Numbered from the stretch's first letter, positions 28,353 to 37,892 are shown. The stretch is DNA of 64,000 nucleotides from Shewanella donghaensis (GCF_007567505.1 NZ_CP041783.1:744001-808000), one strand, 5' to 3'. Numbers and translations: made by a program. The notes: generated from the letters alone by a model not told the origin.

Positions 28353-29363
28353 ATGAATACAACAAGTAATAAAATATTTAAACGAGCATTGTTATTGGGG
28401 GGATTGGGCGTTTTCTCACCCTATATGATGGCTATTGATAAGCAAAACAGTGTGGAGATGCAAAAATCAAATTATCCAGATATTGAAAACTGTCCTACAA
28501 ATATAAAGCCTTTTGCAAGTGACTTATCACCCCAATTAATCACCACTGATCTCAAATTCTTAGAAGGGCCAACTTGGTCAACGTTTACAAACAAGTTTTA
28601 TTTCTCAGAAATGGATTTTAATAGTCTTCAAACAAATGGGCCAGAAGCCGCTATTTATTCATGGAACGAGCAAGACGGTATTAAATTGTTTATTGAAAAT
28701 AGCGGTACTAACGGACTTTTTTCTGAAGATAAGCAGTTAATCAGCATGAATCATGATACGCGTTCAGTGAGTACATTTTCCCTTACGACTAAAAAGCGAG
28801 TTTTAATCGTTAATGATTATAACGGCGCGAAGTTTAACTCTCCCAATGACCTTATAAAACATCCTTCTGGTGATTTATTCTTTACCGATCCAGACTGGCA
28901 ATTAAGTGACCGGCCACAACAAACCCCCTTCACTGGCGTGTACAAATTTAGTGAAGATAATGAAGTTACCTTACTATCAACACAATTCATCAAGCCAAAT
29001 GGCATAAGTTTATCTCCTGACAACAAAACTATATATATTGGAGATTATAGCCATCAAATATTTGCACACCAACTTACCAAAAACAACGAGATTGGAGAGT
29101 TAATGTTCAAAATCAATATTGATACGCCGGATGGGATCAATGTAGATTGTGCAGGAAACATCTATGCTGCCAGTCATAATGAAGGTAATTTATATGTTTA
29201 TAACCCACAGGGTGAATTACTTCAAAGCGTTTATATCGCGCCTAAAATTACCAACTTAGCTTTTGGTGGAAAAGATTTAAAAACCATTCTAGTCACAACG
29301 GGTAATGGTTTATTTACCTTTAAATCTAATATCCCAGGGATAACACCAACTCATTCGAATTAA
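28353..29363 (+). CDS. SMP-30/gluconolactonase-family protein, exported
   Basis: A 336-residue six-bladed propeller protein of the SMP-30/gluconolactonase family. Expected metal ligands are visible: Glu in LEGPTW (near 72), Asn in FNSPNDL (near 165), Asn in IKPNGIS and Asp in DTPDGINVD. An N-terminal hydrophobic stretch (RALLLGGLGVFSPYMMA) suggests export. Such enzymes open sugar lactones; in this locus a xylono- or aldonolactone is a reasonable but unproven substrate. Divergent from the second GH10 gene, sharing the operator-like site between them. Its stop overlaps that of the convergent ThuA-like gene by 4 bases. Confidence 0.82.
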   Translation: MNTTSNKIFKRALLLGGLGVFSPYMMAIDKQNSVEMQKSNYPDIENCPTNIKPFASDLSPQLITTDLKFLEGPTWSTFTNKFYFSEMDFNSLQTNGPEAAIYSWNEQDGIKLFIENSGTNGLFSEDKQLISMNHDTRSVSTFSLTTKKRVLIVNDYNGAKFNSPNDLIKHPSGDLFFTDPDWQLSDRPQQTPFTGVYKFSEDNEVTLLSTQFIKPNGISLSPDNKTIYIGDYSHQIFAHQLTKNNEIGELMFKINIDTPDGINVDCAGNIYAASHNEGNLYVYNPQGELLQSVYIAPKITNLAFGGKDLKTILVTTGNGLFTFKSNIPGITPTHSN

Positions 29364-30232
29364 TCTGATGCCTCATGAGTTGTTTTATTAGTCGAGTACA
29401 TACCTTTTCCTGTCGCAGCCCAATATATTCCGCCGTATAAATGGGCTAAAAACACTTCATTTTGATAAACAGGTTTGATGTGGCCCAGTGAAGTATAAAA
29501 TGAACGGCCACCATCATAGTTCTGGTACCAAGCAACGGGGTGAAAACTTCCCATACCACTGCCCTTTTTTGTTACCCAATCAGCATTAGGGTCGTAGCTG
29601 GTTTCATCTACGGTCAAAAGATAATTCAATCCCGTTGAATTGGCTTTACCAAACTCATACCATTCGTCAGTCCACAGGATCTTTTCAGGCATTGATTCTA
29701 GACCTGGAAATTCACTAGACACTTTAGACAGCCAAGCTGTTTGCACTACTGGGTGTATAACGAACGTATGCCCAACGAGTTGTTGGTACCACTGCCAATC
29801 GTATTCGGTATCTGAAGCACTATGTATGCCGACAAAACCTTTACCCGACTGTATATAGCGTTCAAATGCTTGTTGCTGTTCATTAGACAGAATATCACCT
29901 GTCGTCGACAGAAATACCACCACATCAACATTGCTCAGATATTCATCGTTAAAGTAATGGCTTTCTTCATGCCAGATCAAATTGAAATAATGTTTATCCG
30001 CTAACTGTTCTAATGCCGTAACACCTGCTGGAATTGACTTATGATGCCAGCCATTTGTTTTAGTAAACAACAACACATTGAATTGTTTGTCAGGCAGAGA
30101 GTCAAAGCTGGTTGCATGAGCTGATTTATTAATGGACAAACTAAAGACGACAAGCAAAAAAACAATCAACAAATGACTAAACAACAAATTGCATTGAGGT
30201 ATTTCGTGTTTAAAAAACTTATTCATTATCAT
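29360..30232 (-). CDS. ThuA-like domain protein, exported
   Basis: A 290-residue protein with a signal sequence (LLFSHLLIVFLLVVFSLSINKSAHA) and a ThuA-like (glutamine amidotransferase-like fold) domain: FNVLLFTKTNGWHHKSIP, VVVFLSTTGDILSNEQQQAFERYIQSGKGFVGIHSASDTEYDW, GSFHPVAWYQNYDGGRSFYTSLGH. ThuA-like domains occur in sugar utilisation loci; proposed roles include sugar binding or oxidation of sugars, and none is firmly shown. AGGAAAATAATG supports this start. Third gene of a tight set with the halogenase-like and DUF6445 genes (7 bases after the latter). Confidence 0.85.
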   Translation of the reverse strand: MIMNKFFKHEIPQCNLLFSHLLIVFLLVVFSLSINKSAHATSFDSLPDKQFNVLLFTKTNGWHHKSIPAGVTALEQLADKHYFNLIWHEESHYFNDEYLSNVDVVVFLSTTGDILSNEQQQAFERYIQSGKGFVGIHSASDTEYDWQWYQQLVGHTFVIHPVVQTAWLSKVSSEFPGLESMPEKILWTDEWYEFGKANSTGLNYLLTVDETSYDPNADWVTKKGSGMGSFHPVAWYQNYDGGRSFYTSLGHIKPVYQNEVFLAHLYGGIYWAATGKGMYSTNKTTHEASD

Positions 30233-30239
30233 TATTTTC

Positions 30240-30923
30240 CTAGTTAAATTTAATGAATAGATTGGCTGTTAACCTTCCAGTCATTGGATTGTCATTTATG
30301 TCTAATTCAGGGTTTACTAAGCTGGAATGCAGTAACTGACCAGAAAAAATAATGAGGCGGTTTTCTTGGTAAGGGATCACTTTATAACATTCAAAATCTG
30401 GATGATGCTCACCGCAATAACCGCTGTTTGATAATCCATTTACTGTCGTTTGGTATTCATGTAAACGCACTTCATTTATAAATTCATAGCCACTGCTTTT
30501 ATGTCGATAAAATGCTGTACCACCATGTTGATATTGAGATAAGTAATGAATACATGCAATGAGGTTTGGTTGATAAGTATCAAAGTGCGGAATGGTCTGT
30601 ATTAATGACAAATCAGCTTCTTGTGTTGTCAGTAACGAATAGTAGTTATCACGTGGGCTTGGAGTAAGTTCCCGAGGGAAGTTAAAAACCTTATATAAAG
30701 GCAGCATCAAAGGTTTGAGATAGGAAACCACATCAACTTTAGACATGGCGGATCTTATCCCCGGATATTGAGTATGCTTGTCCTGTGTAAAATTAGCGCT
30801 AGCGATAATAACATCACGAACAAGTGCTATATCCGCCATATAATCATCAATGATAACAATAGGTATTCTACTGTTACCCACATACTCAACACAGGGTTTA
30901 ATATTAGGGTTAATACTGAACAT
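30240..30923 (-). CDS. DUF6445-like protein, possible Fe(II)/2-oxoglutarate oxygenase fold
   Basis: A 227-residue cytoplasmic protein without signal peptide. It resembles DUF6445 proteins that accompany tryptophan-halogenase-like genes in TonB-receptor loci (family name from memory). HFDTYQPN (near 112) and the late LLHSSLVNPE plus GRLTANLFIKF suggest the HxD...H...R ligand set of Fe(II)/2-oxoglutarate oxygenases; this is inference from motifs only. Six bases separate it from the halogenase-like gene and seven from the ThuA-like gene, so the three are co-transcribed. Confidence 0.72.
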   Translation of the reverse strand: MFSINPNIKPCVEYVGNSRIPIVIIDDYMADIALVRDVIIASANFTQDKHTQYPGIRSAMSKVDVVSYLKPLMLPLYKVFNFPRELTPSPRDNYYSLLTTQEADLSLIQTIPHFDTYQPNLIACIHYLSQYQHGGTAFYRHKSSGYEFINEVRLHEYQTTVNGLSNSGYCGEHHPDFECYKVIPYQENRLIIFSGQLLHSSLVNPELDINDNPMTGRLTANLFIKFN

Positions 30924-30929
30924 AGTGCG

Positions 30930-32417
30930 TTACAGTGTATTAGATTTGCAGTAATTGTTTATAAAATCAATATGGTTAGGCCAGCTATTAACTCTACGCT
31001 TGATAGACTGTTTAATTGTCCCTAAAAATTGCGCCAATTCTTCATCTGACATGTTATCGACAATAGGGTGATATTGTTCAGGTAACAACCCTTGGCCTAA
31101 CATCACTTGTAACCATGATGCCTCACCAAATAACTCTTTATCTGACTTGAACACTTGACCACTTTGTTTAAATAAATCAATTCGCTTTTGTAAACTCTCT
31201 GGTATATCCATTTGCTTACAGTATCGCCAAAACTCGCTGTCTTGACGTTCAGTTACATGATAATGAAGTACAATAAAGTCACGAATATTTTCGATTTCAA
31301 CACGCATTTTTTGATTAAAATCATCTACAACACCGCTTTCCATGGCTGTTGTAGGTAAATTTTGCATTAACCTAACTATGCTCTGCTGAATCAAATGAAT
31401 ACTGGTTGATTCTAGTGGCTCAATAAAGCCACTGGATAATCCAATAGCCACACAATTTTTGTTCCAATGCTTACGTCGAGTACCGGTGCGAAACTTTAAT
31501 ACCCGAGGTTCATTAAGTAGTTCACCTTCAATATTTTCCACTAACAAGGCTTTAGCTTGATCATCAGTTAAGTACTTACTACAAAATACCAGTCCGTTAC
31601 CCATTCTATTTTGTAGTGGAATTTGCCATTGCCAACCTGACTCTCGCGCAATAGAACGAGTATAGGGCACTAACGGTTTTGTTTGTTTAGTTTGTACTGC
31701 CACTGCACTGTCACAAGGTAACCAGTGGCGCCAATCGTCATAGCCAGTATGAAGTGCACCTTCGATCAACAAGCCCTTAAAACCAGTGCAGTCAATGAAT
31801 AAGTCACCAGCAATACATTCACCATTAGTTAACGTTAATGAGTCTATAAAGCCATTTTCATTATTCAAATTTACCTTTGATATTGTTCCTTCGATACGTT
31901 TTGCGCCATGCTTTTCAGCAAAGGTTCTTAAAAAGCGTGCATATAAGCCTGCATCAGTATGGAAGGCATGGTTTCTATCTTGGTTAGGGAGCACCGCAAA
32001 TCTTCCCACACGACTTGCTACATGTTCCGGGCAGTAGTCGCCGATATCGCTAGCAACGCCTTGCTTAAAGCCTTTAAGCCAAAAATGTTGAAATCCCGCA
32101 GCCCAGCAACTTTGGCCAATATAGCCAAATGAATGCATATAGTCTTGGCCAACATCTCGCCAATTCTCAAATGAGATGCCTAATTTAAATGTCGCATTAG
32201 TTGCCGCCATAAAATCGGCTTCTTTAATTTTTAATAAGTCATGAAACACATGCAAGGTGGGTATTGTTGCCTCGCCCACGCCTACAGTGGGGATCAAGTC
32301 CGATTCAACTAAGGTCACATTAATATGCCTACCTAATAACTTTGAGAAAGCCGCAGCGGCCATCCACCCTGCCGTGCCGCCGCCAGCGATTACTACATTT
32401 GTTATTTTTTTTGTCAT
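30930..32417 (-). CDS. Flavin-dependent halogenase-like protein (tryptophan halogenase family)
   Basis: A 495-residue flavoprotein. The FAD motif VVIAGGGTAGWMAAAAFSKLLG is at the N terminus, then GVGEATIPT, a lysine in ATFKLGISFENW at the place of the catalytic Lys of PrnA, and the halogenase signature WxWxIP in SGWQWQIPLQNRMGNG. These features mark the tryptophan halogenase family. Family members inside carbohydrate loci have mostly unknown substrates. The frame is open from a TTG at 32432, but ATG 32417 begins at the usual MTKKITNVVIAGGG and has AGG upstream. First gene of the set with DUF6445 and ThuA. Confidence 0.9.
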   Translation of the reverse strand: MTKKITNVVIAGGGTAGWMAAAAFSKLLGRHINVTLVESDLIPTVGVGEATIPTLHVFHDLLKIKEADFMAATNATFKLGISFENWRDVGQDYMHSFGYIGQSCWAAGFQHFWLKGFKQGVASDIGDYCPEHVASRVGRFAVLPNQDRNHAFHTDAGLYARFLRTFAEKHGAKRIEGTISKVNLNNENGFIDSLTLTNGECIAGDLFIDCTGFKGLLIEGALHTGYDDWRHWLPCDSAVAVQTKQTKPLVPYTRSIARESGWQWQIPLQNRMGNGLVFCSKYLTDDQAKALLVENIEGELLNEPRVLKFRTGTRRKHWNKNCVAIGLSSGFIEPLESTSIHLIQQSIVRLMQNLPTTAMESGVVDDFNQKMRVEIENIRDFIVLHYHVTERQDSEFWRYCKQMDIPESLQKRIDLFKQSGQVFKSDKELFGEASWLQVMLGQGLLPEQYHPIVDNMSDEELAQFLGTIKQSIKRRVNSWPNHIDFINNYCKSNTL

Positions 32418-32550
32418 GTTGGTAGCCTGCAAATATTATTAGTAATAATAAAATGTGTTTGTTTTATAACTTATGATAATTTAAAGATAAAATCTATGTA
32501 AAACAATTCGATAAACTTGCTAGTCGACGTATTAATGATTAAATAAATGG

Positions 32551-33279
32551 CTAGTGTGTTTGCTGCTTATTTCTAAGTTCAACCAACTTTCTTATATGGG
32601 CTTGTGAAGCAATAATCATATATATTGCTTCTAGATAACCCTCTTTGTGCAGATGCATTACTTTTTCTGCTGCTAATTGACCCAATACATCTTCGTTAAT
32701 GGTATAAAAGCCGATCAGTTGATGTTTGCTGGCGTTGTTTAATTCAACATCTATAGTGACCGCTTCCAACAGTTCATATGCTGTCAGAGCTTCGACAAAC
32801 ATTTTATTTTCATCAACACCTTGATGTAGCAACTCCAACATATTGGCGATGTTTTCCAAATACTCGCTGTTACCACCATAGGGTAGAAATAAATCAATAC
32901 CTGTTTCTTCATTCACTCTTGGGGAATCAACATCAAGGGTAATAACACGCTGTGGTTCAGAGTTACAGTTTAGCGTTGATTGCTGCATACCAATATAAAA
33001 AGGCATTCTTTGCATTGAAATAGGGATATAACTAGCATCCCAATGACCATCGTTTAAGAATAGATTCTCATTATTAGTAAAGCCAAATAATGTCACGGGG
33101 GTAAATTCTCCCGTATCAGCATTCTTTTGGAACATTATCGGATAATGCGCTTGCACGGTTTTAAATTCTGCAACAAATGTTGGTGAGAACCACTGATCGT
33201 CGCCGTATTTTGCTGAACGCTCGGTAATAATTTTAAGGTCTTTATGTTCAATGTTATTGAGCAGTACATGCTTGGCCAT
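32551..33279 (-). CDS. SapC-family protein
   Basis: A 242-residue protein with the SapC-family pattern: VLLNNIEHKDLKI, EFKTVQAHYPIMFQKNADTGEFTPVTLFGFTNNENLFL, WDASYIPISMQRMPFYIGMQ. SapC was first described in Campylobacter S-layer gene clusters; in Shewanella, Caulobacter and Xanthomonas relatives it turns up beside TonB receptors and halogenase-like genes, with no settled function. No signal peptide, so cytoplasmic. AAAGGGTAAACCATG gives a good ribosome-binding site. It lies between the receptor and the halogenase-like gene in the same direction. Confidence 0.85.
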   Translation of the reverse strand: MAKHVLLNNIEHKDLKIITERSAKYGDDQWFSPTFVAEFKTVQAHYPIMFQKNADTGEFTPVTLFGFTNNENLFLNDGHWDASYIPISMQRMPFYIGMQQSTLNCNSEPQRVITLDVDSPRVNEETGIDLFLPYGGNSEYLENIANMLELLHQGVDENKMFVEALTAYELLEAVTIDVELNNASKHQLIGFYTINEDVLGQLAAEKVMHLHKEGYLEAIYMIIASQAHIRKLVELRNKQQTH

Positions 33280-33436
33280 GGTTTACCCTTTGATAATGAG
33301 TGATTACAGTTGAGTTATGCGTGAATAGAGAACTAACCTTACAATTTAATGATTATTGGGAAGACAATATGCCTATTTAACATCGAGTTGTGATTAGCTT
33401 TACATTCAGCTTTTATTACTAGATTAAGATAAAGGG

Positions 33437-33464
33437 TGATAGCGACTGGGGGCAGCCGCTATCA
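33437..33464 (-). terminator. Hairpin after the TonB receptor gene, without T tract
   Basis: Stem TGATAGCG/CGCTATCA (8 bp) around a 12-base loop, 15 bases past the receptor stop. No clear run of T follows, so it may act as a partial terminator or mRNA stabiliser between receptor and SapC genes. Confidence 0.4.
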
Positions 33465-33478
33465 TTTACAGCTCGCTA

Positions 33479-36400
33479 CTAGAACGTATAACGAACCCCT
33501 AATCCATATCGTGCACCTGTTTGTGTTGTTTCAAACACTAACTGGCTTTGACGACCATGTTTTCTCACGACTTCTTCAGTGATGTTAATACCTTCAGCAA
33601 AGACGGTTAGGCCTTCAACTGCAGGGATGTCATAGCTGACACTAAAGTCAATTTGATAATATTCTTCAGTATAAATAGGTGTGGTTAAATCACCGTTAAC
33701 TCTTTTATCTGATAAGAATTGATCGCGCCAGTTATAAGCTATACGCGCTTGAAAACCATAATTATCATAGAACAAGACTAAGTTGGCAGTATCACTTAAG
33801 CCAACCAAGGCTTCGGTATCTTCAAGCGAACTATCATCATATTGCAGATCAGAATCAACCATGGTGTAGTTAGCTATACCACCAAAACCTGAGTCCCAGA
33901 ACAAATGTTGAACATTAAATTCAAAGCCATCGATGGTGTGTTCTGTATCGCCATTCACAGGGACATTAAGATTAAATACGACACCTTCATCCGTTAATGG
34001 GTCGCCAACAATACTACCGCCATCGAGCAGTCCATCTTCATCAAACTTTGGTGTTACATTTGGATCATCTGCATAATTTTCGAAGATATAAGTACGAATT
34101 TGCTCATTAGACGCATTGGCACCTAATGCAGTAACTGCCGCATTAAATTTATCGCCATTAAGTGGATCTGACAAATTGAAGATATTAGATTGTTTCGAAC
34201 CATAACTAATCCAGTTCGATACGTCTTTTTTGAAGTAGCCAATAGATGCATAGCTTCCTTCATCGTAATACCACTCAGTTGATAAGTCGTAATTGATTGA
34301 CTCTAATGGCTCAAGACCAGGGTTACCTGAACTACCGGTATAACCACTTAAGTTACCGCCAGTATTAATGGTGGTTCCGCCGAGTAACGAGTTATAACCC
34401 GCACGAGAAATCGTTTTACCTGCTGCTGCACGTACACGTAATTCGTCAGTCACATCAAGATTGAAGTTAATGTTAGGTAAGAACAAATCATAATCAGCAC
34501 TTTGACTTAAGGTTTCAATACCTGTTTGCCCAGTAACTGAAGTCGATGTATCTTCATTCCACTCAACACGGCTATAGCCTGGTGCTGATGCTGTTGATAC
34601 CACATCTGTTTGCTCGTAACGTAAGCCAACATGGACACTAAATGGCATATCAAACATGTCACCTAAGTAATTAGCTTGAATGTAAGCTGCGGTGGTTTCT
34701 TCTTCAGTAAAGCGGTTAGTATCAGCATCCCACTGGGTTGAAGCACAGAACTGCCCTTCACCATTGGGGCCTGCTGCTGCGCCTGATGCGGCCTGACAAT
34801 CACCATATAAACCATCAACATTAGCTACGGGATCTGCATATTCTGCAGCATTGATAATTTCATCAAAATCAGCAAAGAAAATACGATTGAATAAATCATA
34901 ATCACTTTGAGTCGCTGTTCCTTCAAAATTGCCAGTGCTGTCATCAAACTTGTCTAGGATGGTGTCTTCAGTCCAATTAATATCTTCGAAATCACCTTCT
35001 TCACCCACTCCACCCCAATCGGGACGTTGTACTTGGGTATGACGATAGCGGTTATTCACTGTATTTAGTGACACACCAAAATCAATACTTAAATCACTGT
35101 TTAAATGATATTTACCATCTAACTGAGTTTGATCAATTTCTGAAGTATATTTATCATTGGCAAACCAACTACCCGATAAACGCATGGTACTTGGATTAAA
35201 GTTCTCAATATCACCGATAGCAATACCAGGTAGGCTTCCTGTTAAATCAAGACCAGATCGAGTACGTGTGTATGAAGGCAATTGCACATTGTTTCGCGTT
35301 CCATGACGCGGATCAGTGGCTTCCATATTGGCTTTAGAGCTGTGATGGTCCAGTGTTAGTACCAAGTCATCAGTTACTTGCCAATCAATATTTAAACCAA
35401 TTGAATCTGTTATTTCTTCACGACCCCAAGCACCTACCGTTAACGAGGTATCTTTTAAATCGGCCGGACTATTAATGTCATAAATTTCAGAGTATATAAG
35501 GGGTACTGCATTGGGCTCGCCTGTCCAAACTGATTCGCTACGATCGCCTGCATAGTTAAACCAAACAGATGCATCAGTGTGCTGCTCTTCGATAGTATTT
35601 CTAAAAGTAGTGTAATCCGCAGTAATAGTTAACGTCTCGATAGGACGGTATTGCAGCGTTAATTGACCATTAATACGCTCACGTTGACGTTCTTCAATAA
35701 CATAACGTGGCTGTTGAGGGTTCGAGTAAATTCCAGATGTTGGACGGTTGGTACCACCGGCTTCACCAGCAGGAACGCCACCCCAACCCGCGTTGGTATA
35801 ATCACTTGCGCGATAACCCTGATCTTGCAAGAACTGCTTCATGCCGCTTTCACGTTCTTGATAACTACCCGATATCGCAATACCGAATGTGTCATCAGCA
35901 AAAGTCTGTGAATATAAACCACTCAATTCAGGCGTGACACCACCAGTCTCAGTTGACTGATCGTCAACACCTTTACCTGAAATCGTTGCAGTTAAACCAG
36001 GCGCACTTAGAGGTTTAAAGCTGGTTAAATTAATTGTCGCACCGATACCGCCAGATGTAACACTGGCATCTGAAGTTTTATAAACTTCAACACCTGATAC
36101 ACTTTCTGCAGCTATATTTGCGAAATCAAAGGTACGGCTACCTGTGGTGTTCGGTAGTTGGCGACCATTTAAAGTAATTAGATTTTGCTCTGACCCAAAA
36201 CCACGTACTGTAACAGTACTACCTTCACCGTTTGAACGATCAATCGAAACACCAGTGATACGCTGTAATGATTCAGCTAAGTTAGTATCAGGGAATTTAC
36301 CGATATCTTCAGCAGAAATAGCATCGACTACGCCATTTGCTTCTCGCTTTAAATCCATTGAACGGACTAAACTGCCGCGAATACCTGTAACTTGAATCAC

Positions 36401-36502
36401 TTCTACTTCATCAGTTGCTTCATCAGCAAAACTGGTTTGTGTTGCAGCCATAGAACCTAGTGCTGCTAGAATTGAAGTGGTTATTATCTTTTTATTAAAC
36501 AT
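33479..36502 (-). CDS. TonB-dependent receptor, carbohydrate type
   Basis: A 1007-residue outer-membrane receptor of the Xanthomonas/Caulobacter carbohydrate type. Signal peptide FNKKIITTSILAALGSMAATQTSFA, then a TonB-box-like region (DEVEVIQVTGIRGSL), the plug (EANGVVDAISAEDIGKFPDTNLAESLQRITGVSIDR, VRGFGSEQNLITLNGRQLP), and a long beta-barrel ending in the outer-membrane signal RYGLGVRYTF. In this locus xylan fragments are the obvious ligand, by context only. The frame is open 10 codons further, but GGGGAGAG lies just before ATG 36502. Its leader holds two hairpins and an operator-like inverted repeat about 260 bases upstream. Confidence 0.93.
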   Translation of the reverse strand: MFNKKIITTSILAALGSMAATQTSFADEATDEVEVIQVTGIRGSLVRSMDLKREANGVVDAISAEDIGKFPDTNLAESLQRITGVSIDRSNGEGSTVTVRGFGSEQNLITLNGRQLPNTTGSRTFDFANIAAESVSGVEVYKTSDASVTSGGIGATINLTSFKPLSAPGLTATISGKGVDDQSTETGGVTPELSGLYSQTFADDTFGIAISGSYQERESGMKQFLQDQGYRASDYTNAGWGGVPAGEAGGTNRPTSGIYSNPQQPRYVIEERQRERINGQLTLQYRPIETLTITADYTTFRNTIEEQHTDASVWFNYAGDRSESVWTGEPNAVPLIYSEIYDINSPADLKDTSLTVGAWGREEITDSIGLNIDWQVTDDLVLTLDHHSSKANMEATDPRHGTRNNVQLPSYTRTRSGLDLTGSLPGIAIGDIENFNPSTMRLSGSWFANDKYTSEIDQTQLDGKYHLNSDLSIDFGVSLNTVNNRYRHTQVQRPDWGGVGEEGDFEDINWTEDTILDKFDDSTGNFEGTATQSDYDLFNRIFFADFDEIINAAEYADPVANVDGLYGDCQAASGAAAGPNGEGQFCASTQWDADTNRFTEEETTAAYIQANYLGDMFDMPFSVHVGLRYEQTDVVSTASAPGYSRVEWNEDTSTSVTGQTGIETLSQSADYDLFLPNINFNLDVTDELRVRAAAGKTISRAGYNSLLGGTTINTGGNLSGYTGSSGNPGLEPLESINYDLSTEWYYDEGSYASIGYFKKDVSNWISYGSKQSNIFNLSDPLNGDKFNAAVTALGANASNEQIRTYIFENYADDPNVTPKFDEDGLLDGGSIVGDPLTDEGVVFNLNVPVNGDTEHTIDGFEFNVQHLFWDSGFGGIANYTMVDSDLQYDDSSLEDTEALVGLSDTANLVLFYDNYGFQARIAYNWRDQFLSDKRVNGDLTTPIYTEEYYQIDFSVSYDIPAVEGLTVFAEGINITEEVVRKHGRQSQLVFETTQTGARYGLGVRYTF

Positions 36503-36554
36503 CTCACTCTCCCCTCGCTTCGTTATTGCCAATATGGCAATGACTCCTTTTTAA

Positions 36555-36582
36555 ATTAGTGACTTCCCCAGAAGTCACTAAT
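36555..36582 (-). promoter_or_regulatory. Perfect 12-bp hairpin in the TonB receptor leader
   Basis: ATTAGTGACTTC and GAAGTCACTAAT (plus strand) around the 4-base loop CCCA. It lies 53 bases before the ATG and is followed on the minus strand by TTAAAAAGGAG, not by a terminator T run. Confidence 0.6.
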
Positions 36583-36763
36583 CTCTTGATTTAAAAATCC
36601 AATAAAGAGTACTAACAAAGACTGCAATCGATTTCGTATGTTATTAAATCGTTAAATTCAATATAAAGCTATAGTTAGTCGATTCTCTGCTCATTTATTG
36701 CTTTATTAAATGTGTAAACTTTTCTGTATTATTTGTCCTAAAACCTAATTGGATATTGCTTAT

Positions 36764-36778
36764 TAGTCTTTTTGACTA
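36764..36778. promoter_or_regulatory. Candidate Nudix-regulator operator, site 3
   Basis: TAGTC-TTTTT-GACTA: perfect 5-bp inverted repeat with a GT-N7-AC core, upstream of the TonB receptor gene and 46 bases past the end of the GH43 gene. Confidence 0.6.
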
Positions 36779-36824
36779 TTACTTATTTAGGCAAATAAAA
36801 ATCACAACCTAAACTATGATTTAT

Positions 36825-37892
36825 TTATTCATAAGCCGTTATTGTGACTATTTTTCCATTTTCATCATGATGTAATTCTGTTTTTTTAACGCATCGTAAA
36901 TGTGTCTGACCCTTTGATAAAGTAGAGTCATGGTAAAATAAAAACCATTTACCTTGATGAAGGACTATCGAATGATGATTGGTCCAGCCTAACACCGGGT
37001 TTAATATCACCCCCTGGTAAACAAAAGGCCCATAAGGGTTATCACCAATACCATATGCGATATTATGGGTATCGCCTGTTGAGTATGAAAAATAGTATTT
37101 ACCATTATATTTATGAACCCAAGACGCTTCAAAAAAGCGGCGTTCATTATCTTCAGTTGTGATGGCGTTACCCTCTTCATCAAGGATAACAATATCTTTC
37201 ACCGGTTCAGCAAGTGACAACATATCGTCTGAAAGTTTTGCCATCTTTGCTGGTAATGAAGCTTGATCATCAGCTGGATATTGATCTTCAGATGAAAATT
37301 GGTTTTGATGCCAGTTTTGTAATTGACCGCCCCATAAACCACCGAAATATAAGTAATAACTACCATCATCATCTTCAAAAATAGCAGGGTCGATACTAAA
37401 AGAACCTTCGATATAGCTGTCTTCTGCTACAAATGGCCCAGCAGGAGATAAACTTGTCGCAACACCTATTCTGAAAATCCCTTCTAAATCTCTTGCGGGA
37501 AAATAGAAATAATAAGTACCATTTTTATGCGCTGCATCTGGCGCCCAAAGTTGTTTACTAGCCCACTTAACATTCTCAAGACTCAACGCAACGCCATGAT
37601 CAATAACTTCATTTGTGTCATTTTGAATAGACAAGACATGATAATCACGCATAGCAAAATGGTCGCCATCATCATTAATAGCATTATCTGTTTCTATATC
37701 ATGAGAAGGATAAATATATATTTTATTATTGAAAACATGAGCAGATGGATCTGCTGTATAAATGCTAGTAATTAATGCTTCATCCTTTTGTTTAAAAGAA
37801 TTGGCTTTTTTAATATCTAACGCTTGCTTCCTTTCAGCATCACTCACTTCGTTATTAATCATGATTTCCCTTTTATTTATGGCAGAAGCCAT
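36825..37892 (-). CDS. GH43-family glycosidase, cytoplasmic
   Basis: A 355-residue five-bladed propeller glycosidase of family GH43 (beta-xylosidase or alpha-arabinofuranosidase). The three catalytic acids are likely Asp in YTADPSAHVF (near 49), Asp in GSFSIDPAIF (near 148) and Glu in RRFFEASWVHKYNGKYY (near 235). No signal peptide, so it should act on imported oligosaccharides. GAGGAATTGTTATG supports the start at 37892; ATG 37862 (MINNEV) also has a good site. Downstream of the sugar symporter gene by 99 bases, same direction, so probably one transcript. Confidence 0.88.
   Translation of the reverse strand: MASAINKREIMINNEVSDAERKQALDIKKANSFKQKDEALITSIYTADPSAHVFNNKIYIYPSHDIETDNAINDDGDHFAMRDYHVLSIQNDTNEVIDHGVALSLENVKWASKQLWAPDAAHKNGTYYFYFPARDLEGIFRIGVATSLSPAGPFVAEDSYIEGSFSIDPAIFEDDDGSYYLYFGGLWGGQLQNWHQNQFSSEDQYPADDQASLPAKMAKLSDDMLSLAEPVKDIVILDEEGNAITTEDNERRFFEASWVHKYNGKYYFSYSTGDTHNIAYGIGDNPYGPFVYQGVILNPVLGWTNHHSIVLHQGKWFLFYHDSTLSKGQTHLRCVKKTELHHDENGKIVTITAYE

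Larger units (their letters stand above)
36503..36824. other. Leader and promoter region of the TonB receptor gene
   Basis: 322 bases without a gene. It contains a 7-bp hairpin ATTGCCA/TGGCAAT (36525-36541), a perfect 12-bp hairpin (36555-36582) and an inverted repeat (36764-36778), listed separately. Confidence 0.7.
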
